DNA of 8,171 nt. It comes from Acidobacteriaceae bacterium. GTDB taxonomy: Bacteria; Acidobacteriota; Terriglobia; Terriglobales; Acidobacteriaceae. A program made the position numbers and the translations under genes. Positions within the stretch are counted from its first letter, which is position 1. Each line of letters starts with the position of its first letter. Positions 5,939 to 8,171 of the stretch are shown piece after piece. The stretch covers positions 2,711-10,881 of the forward strand of contig PMXH01000445.1 of the NCBI GenBank assembly GCA_003165855.1. The letters are read 5' to 3'. The notes under the pieces are model-generated. The model was given only the letters and a program-made list of their open reading frames with translations. It was not told the origin of the DNA and did no database searches.

Positions 5939-7642
5939 TCAACCTTCCACTCCACTGGGCACACGCCCCTCCGGCAGATCGCGTGCGACCGCTTCCACGA
6001 ATTCTCCTGCCAGGAAGTTGCGCAGCTCCGTGTCGCTGTGCCTGGCAAAAAAGCGCCGCAGCTTCTCATCCGGTTTCGCATCGGCGAGGTACCTGCGCAG
6101 AAGCCGCTCGATGGCCTCCGGAACCTCAGTCGCGAGGCACCGATATCCCACCGGCCTCGCAATGCCCTGATGCAGGCCGACCGCTCCGCCCAGGCAGAAA
6201 TAGTAGGCATCCAGCATTTGCCCGTTGACCTTGAGCTTCTTGCCTTCGATTCCGATGTCGGCGATCCAATGTTGTCCGCAACTGTTTGGGCAACCCGTGA
6301 CGTGCAACTTCAGGTGCTGATCAAAGCCCGGCAGGCGCTCTTCCAACTCCTCCACCAGCCAACGGGAGAAGCTTTTCGTCTCCGTGATCGCGAGCTTGCA
6401 AAACTCAGTACCGCTGCACGCGACGGCACCCCGCCAAAACGGCGACCCGCCCACCGGCAGGCCAATCGCGCCTAATTCCTTAGCAAGCTCGTCCGCTTGC
6501 AGTTGAGGCACGTTGACGATGAGCAAGTTCTGCATGTTCGTAGTGCGCAACTCGCCGCTCGCGAAACGCTCGGCCAGATTGGCCGCGGCATCCATCTGTT
6601 CGGGTGTGATCCGGCCCCGCAAAACTGTCGCCCCCACATAGCAGAGACCGGGCTGTTTCTGCGCATGAATTCCTATGTGATCGCGGTAAACATCTGCCGG
6701 CGCCTGCTCGGGCTCGGCAGGATCGAGTTGAAATCCAATCCGCCGTTCCAGTTCTTCCTGAAAAGCCTGAGCCGTCCAACCGTGCCGCAGGAAGAGAAAC
6801 TTCAGCCGTGCCCGCTCGCGGTGCTCGCGCAATTGATCGGAGTCGCGAAACAACTCGGCAACTCCCTTAATTACCGGCAGAACCTGATTCCAGCGCACGA
6901 AAGCATTCAGTCGTGCGCCCAGATAAGGCTCGGTGGAAAGTCCGCCGCCCACCCGAAGGGCAAAACCAATCTCAGATTCTCCCTGCACCACACGCTCGAT
7001 CGCAGTCAGCCCGACATCGTTGATCTCGGGGTACGGGCACCAGACGCGGCACCCCGTGATGGAAATCTTGAACTTGCGGGGCAGGTTATAGAACTCGGCA
7101 TTCCCCGCGAACATTCGATCCGCTTCCAGCGCCAGCGACGAGGCATCGCAGATCTCGTCCGCATCCACTCCGGCCACGGGGCAGCCCGTAATGTTCCGAG
7201 TAACGTCGCCGCAAGCACCAGTCGTATTCAGCCCGACGCGCCAGAGTTGCTCCAGCACCTCCGGAAGGTCCTCGATCGTGATCCAGTGCAACTGGACGTT
7301 CTGCCGCACCGTGAGGTCCGCGCTCCCGCGCGCATAGCGGCGGCTAATCTCAGCGATGGTTCGCAGTTGGTCTGATCGCAGCAGCCCGTTGGGAATACGA
7401 ATCCGCAACATGAAGAACGGCAGCGCCAGTCCCTGGCCGTCCTTGCCGCCAACCACCCCGACTCCGTCGCCCTGCGTATAGACTCCCCACCATCGGAAGT
7501 ACGTGCCAATCCATTCCGCTGGAATTGCGTCGAAGCCTCCCCGCGCAAAGCGGCGAATCTCGGCCAAGCCGTCCCAGGGATTCATGCTCCGCTTCAGCCG
7601 TTCCACCTTTTGCGCTTTCGTTTCCTTGATCGTGTCTGCCAT
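5939..7642 (-). CDS. sir: Ferredoxin-dependent assimilatory sulfite reductase (siroheme [4Fe-4S])
   Basis: It catalyses six-electron reduction of sulfite to sulfide. The 567-residue protein has two nitrite/sulfite reductase half-domains. Siroheme-contact motifs include TVRQNVQLHW (111-120), GDVTRNITGCP (145-155) and KISITGCRVWCPYP (192-205). The cluster/siroheme ligands are C409-x5-C415 (ACSGTEFCKLA) and C451-x3-C455 (TGCPNSCGQH). Ferredoxin-nitrite reductases share this architecture, so nitrite reductase is the main alternative. The operon with siroheme genes, APS reductase and a polycysteine leader argues for sulfite. No flavoprotein subunit (CysJ) is present, consistent with a ferredoxin donor. 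All 12 cysteines are encoded by TGC. The ATG at 7642 fits the usual N-terminus but has no good Shine-Dalgarno, unlike the three downstream genes. It lies 31 nt after the T-tract of an intrinsic terminator. Confidence 0.92.
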   Translation of the reverse strand: MADTIKETKAQKVERLKRSMNPWDGLAEIRRFARGGFDAIPAEWIGTYFRWWGVYTQGDGVGVVGGKDGQGLALPFFMLRIRIPNGLLRSDQLRTIAEISRRYARGSADLTVRQNVQLHWITIEDLPEVLEQLWRVGLNTTGACGDVTRNITGCPVAGVDADEICDASSLALEADRMFAGNAEFYNLPRKFKISITGCRVWCPYPEINDVGLTAIERVVQGESEIGFALRVGGGLSTEPYLGARLNAFVRWNQVLPVIKGVAELFRDSDQLREHRERARLKFLFLRHGWTAQAFQEELERRIGFQLDPAEPEQAPADVYRDHIGIHAQKQPGLCYVGATVLRGRITPEQMDAAANLAERFASGELRTTNMQNLLIVNVPQLQADELAKELGAIGLPVGGSPFWRGAVACSGTEFCKLAITETKSFSRWLVEELEERLPGFDQHLKLHVTGCPNSCGQHWIADIGIEGKKLKVNGQMLDAYYFCLGGAVGLHQGIARPVGYRCLATEVPEAIERLLRRYLADAKPDEKLRRFFARHSDTELRNFLAGEFVEAVARDLPEGRVPSGVEG

Positions 7643-7646
7643 AAAG

Positions 7647-7674
7647 TGATTGCCGCCAACTGATTTGCCGCCAA
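7647..7674 (-). repeat. Direct repeat TTGGCGGCAA between terminator and sir start
   Basis: Two copies of TTGGCGGCAA (+ strand TTGCCGCCAA at 7650-7659 and 7665-7674), each followed by (A)TCA, lie between the terminator T-tract and the sir ATG. They occupy the ribosome-binding region, where no canonical Shine-Dalgarno is seen. Each contains TGGCGG, complementary to CCGCCA in the 5' arm of the terminator hairpin. Confidence 0.6.
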
Positions 7675-7711
7675 AAAGAAAAACCCACCGCCAGATGCTC
7701 TCTGGCGGTGG
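7673..7711 (-). terminator. Intrinsic terminator in the sir leader (attenuator hairpin, segments 3:4)
   Basis: On the - strand, CCACCGCCAGA (7711-7701) and TCTGGCGGTGG (7695-7685) form a perfect 11-bp GC-rich stem with a 5-nt loop. G and then TTTTTCTTTTT (7683-7673) follow. This is a textbook Rho-independent terminator, yet it sits between the operon promoter and its first gene. It must therefore be bypassed for expression, or it ends the leader RNA. It could also serve as the distant terminator of the right-hand gene (stop at 7971), but the promoter and leader ORF between them make attenuation the better reading. Confidence 0.9.
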
Positions 7712-7717
7712 ATTATA
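7712..7717 (-). promoter_or_regulatory. Possible internal -10 box (TATAAT) before the terminator hairpin
   Basis: A perfect TATAAT abuts the hairpin, with a poor -35 (ATTTCA, three of six matches) at 17 bp. If used, the RNA would begin inside the 5' arm of the terminator and could not form the full stem. It may also be a chance match. Confidence 0.3.
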
Positions 7718-7719
7718 AG

Positions 7720-7753
7720 TGCTGATGATCCTTATGAAATTTCTAAGTCAGCA
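7720..7753 (-). promoter_or_regulatory. Small hairpin at the leader stop codon
   Basis: TGCTGA (7753-7748) pairs with TCAGCA (7725-7720), continued by CTTA (7747-7744) with TAAG (7734-7731). The stem spans the leader stop codon and lies exactly between segments 2 and 3. It would bring them together without competing with either, or act as a polymerase pause hairpin. Confidence 0.4.
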
Positions 7754-7835
7754 GCCTCCCCGCGCCAGAGCACACGCATGCACAACAACAACATGCACAC
7801 ATACAAATCTGGCGAAGATTGCTGAAACTGGTCAT
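7743..7835 (-). CDS. Polycysteine leader peptide of the sulfite reductase operon (30 aa)
   Basis: This short ORF runs from ATG (7835-7833) to TAG (7745-7743). Residues 10-22 read ICMCACCCCACVC, with Cys at 11, 13, 15, 16, 17, 18, 20 and 22. Eight cysteines in 12 codons, in front of a cysteine-biosynthetic operon, is the hallmark of an amino-acid attenuation leader peptide, comparable to Trp or His codons in trp/his leaders. Six of the eight Cys codons are TGT, whereas sir uses TGC for all 12. The ATG lies 9 nt after the -10 box, so the message would be leaderless or nearly so and no Shine-Dalgarno is needed. Polycysteine leaderless short ORFs acting as cysteine-responsive attenuators are known in mycobacteria. 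Here the same idea occurs with a trp-like terminator/antiterminator arrangement. The peptide itself probably has no function after synthesis. Confidence 0.88.
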   Translation of the reverse strand: MTSFSNLRQICMCACCCCACVCSGAGRLLT

Positions 7836-7844
7836 GCTTTTTGG

Positions 7845-7873
7845 ATAATAGGCGGAGCCAAATGACGCGTCAA
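7845..7873 (-). promoter_or_regulatory. Promoter of the sir-siroheme-cysH operon
   Basis: TTGACG (7873-7868), a 17-bp spacer and TATTAT (7850-7845) match the sigma-70 consensus in five of six positions at each box with ideal spacing. The expected start is about 7836-7840, giving at most about 5 nt before the leader ATG at 7835. Confidence 0.75.
7863..7872. promoter_or_regulatory. Palindrome TGACGCGTCA overlapping the operon -35 box
   Basis: A perfect 10-bp palindrome covers most of the -35 element of the operon promoter. A further half-copy, CGCGTCA, lies at 7927-7933. The position suits a repressor, or an activator bridging to the upstream half-site. The LysR protein or another factor could bind; nothing in the sequence decides which. 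Confidence 0.4.
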
Positions 7874-7970
7874 GTTACCATCCGCTCCCTTGGATGAATA
7901 ATTTCGATTCAAAGCATCGGGCTTTTCGCGTCACTCGTACATTGCAAGCAAGAGTGCTCTCCGGACGCCC

Positions 7971-8171
7971 TCAGGCGGCGTGAATGCCCCGCCCTTTCAC
8001 TCTTTGAAGAACTGTCGCCGGAAGCTGTAGCACCCGAACGCTGGAGTTCTTCTTCGTCTTTACGCGAACCGCAATACCATCGGCTTCCGGAAATGGGTCG
8101 GAAAGCACTTCAAACTCCTCCCCATAAAGCCGGATTCGCCCGGAAGCGGCATAGCCGAGATGCTTCACGTG
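7971..8171 (-). CDS. Hypothetical protein, C-terminal part or small complete protein at the right edge
   Basis: The frame is open from the window edge to a TGA at 7973-7971 (66 visible codons). A GTG at 8168 could start a 65-residue protein, but the upstream sequence is missing, so the start is unknown. The visible part is basic and beta-rich (GRIRLYGEEFEVLSDP, GIAVRVKTKKNSSVRVLQLP) with no cysteine and no membrane segment. I do not recognise the family. It is on the same strand as the sir operon, 98 bp upstream of that operon's -35 box, with its own stop and no convincing terminator directly after it. Confidence 0.5.
   Translation of the reverse strand, partial: HVKHLGYAASGRIRLYGEEFEVLSDPFPEADGIAVRVKTKKNSSVRVLQLPATVLQRVKGRGIHAA

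Larger units (their letters stand above)
7700..7814 (-). promoter_or_regulatory. Attenuator switch segments 1-3 (anti-antiterminator and antiterminator)
   Basis: Along the - strand RNA, segment 1 is CGCCAGA (7814-7808), segment 2 CUCUGGCG (7770-7763) and segment 3 CGCCAGAG (7707-7700, within the 5' arm of the terminator). 1:2 gives 7 bp and leaves 3 free to make the terminator. 2:3 gives 8 contiguous bp, or 10 with a 2-nt bulge, and destroys the terminator stem. Segment 1 lies in leader codons 8-10 and segment 2 begins in the last Cys codon, so ribosome position can choose between the folds. Pairings are read by eye, not computed. Confidence 0.75.

Noticed and set aside
5917..6210. N-terminal extension of the precorrin-2 dehydrogenase frame by 98 codons
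   Set aside because: It lies inside sir in another frame and reads as random; the ATG at 5916 has a ribosome site and begins the enzyme fold.
6497..7375. + strand frame of 292 codons
   Set aside because: Antisense shadow of sir; no recognisable domain.
5939..7642. Assimilatory nitrite reductase (NirA) as the primary call
   Set aside because: The fold is shared, but the linked APS reductase, siroheme genes and polycysteine leader favour sulfite; retained only as an alternative.
7643..7840. SAM, cobalamin or T-box riboswitch in the sir leader
   Set aside because: None of the conserved core sequences of SAM-I, SAM-II, cobalamin or T-box elements could be recognised, and the region is explained by a translated Cys-rich ORF and a terminator.
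7911..7926. AAAGC-N5-GCTTT hairpin after the right-edge gene
   Set aside because: Only 5 AT-rich base pairs; too weak to call a terminator for either strand.

Overview
The window looks like a piece of chromosome from a high-GC bacterium, probably Acidobacteriota. That placement is inference. It rests on the pilin-like C-terminal domain at the left edge, the tandem zinc-ribbon/Tic20-like membrane proteins and the gene style; no rRNA or other marker gene is present.

Layout. (1) Left edge, + strand: the 3' part of a type IV pilin-like gene. (2) About 417-2654, - strand: a stand-alone DHH/DHHA1-type phosphoesterase that probably starts at TTG, then two paralogous zinc-ribbon membrane proteins. 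(3) 2779-3693, + strand: a LysR-type regulator with a near-leaderless promoter and an upstream palindrome. It converges on the next operon with an 8-bp gap. (4) 7840 down to 3702, - strand: a compact assimilatory sulfate/sulfite reduction operon in the order ferredoxin-type sulfite reductase (sir), precorrin-2 dehydrogenase/ferrochelatase, uroporphyrinogen-III methyltransferase (cobA), APS reductase (cysH). The last two junctions are ATGA overlaps. (5) Right edge, - strand: the 3' part of an unidentified small gene.

The most interesting element lies between sir and the right-hand gene. A near-consensus promoter (TTGACG-N17-TATTAT, - strand) sits 9 nt before an ATG that opens a 30-codon leader ORF at 7835-7743. 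This ORF encodes a peptide with eight cysteines in a 12-residue stretch (ICMCACCCCACVC). Four segments, CGCCAGA / TCTGGCG / CGCCAGA / TCTGGCG, follow in alternation through and beyond the ORF. The last two are the arms of a perfect 11-bp hairpin followed by TTTTTCTTTTT, an intrinsic terminator just before sir. This matches the 1:2, 2:3, 3:4 logic of trp/his-type attenuation, with cysteine as the sensed amino acid and cysteine biosynthesis as the output.

How the genes fit together: siroheme made by the dehydrogenase/ferrochelatase and CobA is the cofactor of Sir. CysH makes sulfite from APS and Sir reduces it to sulfide for cysteine synthesis. The polycysteine leader would let charged tRNA-Cys shut the operon off. 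The adjacent LysR protein is a plausible second regulator.
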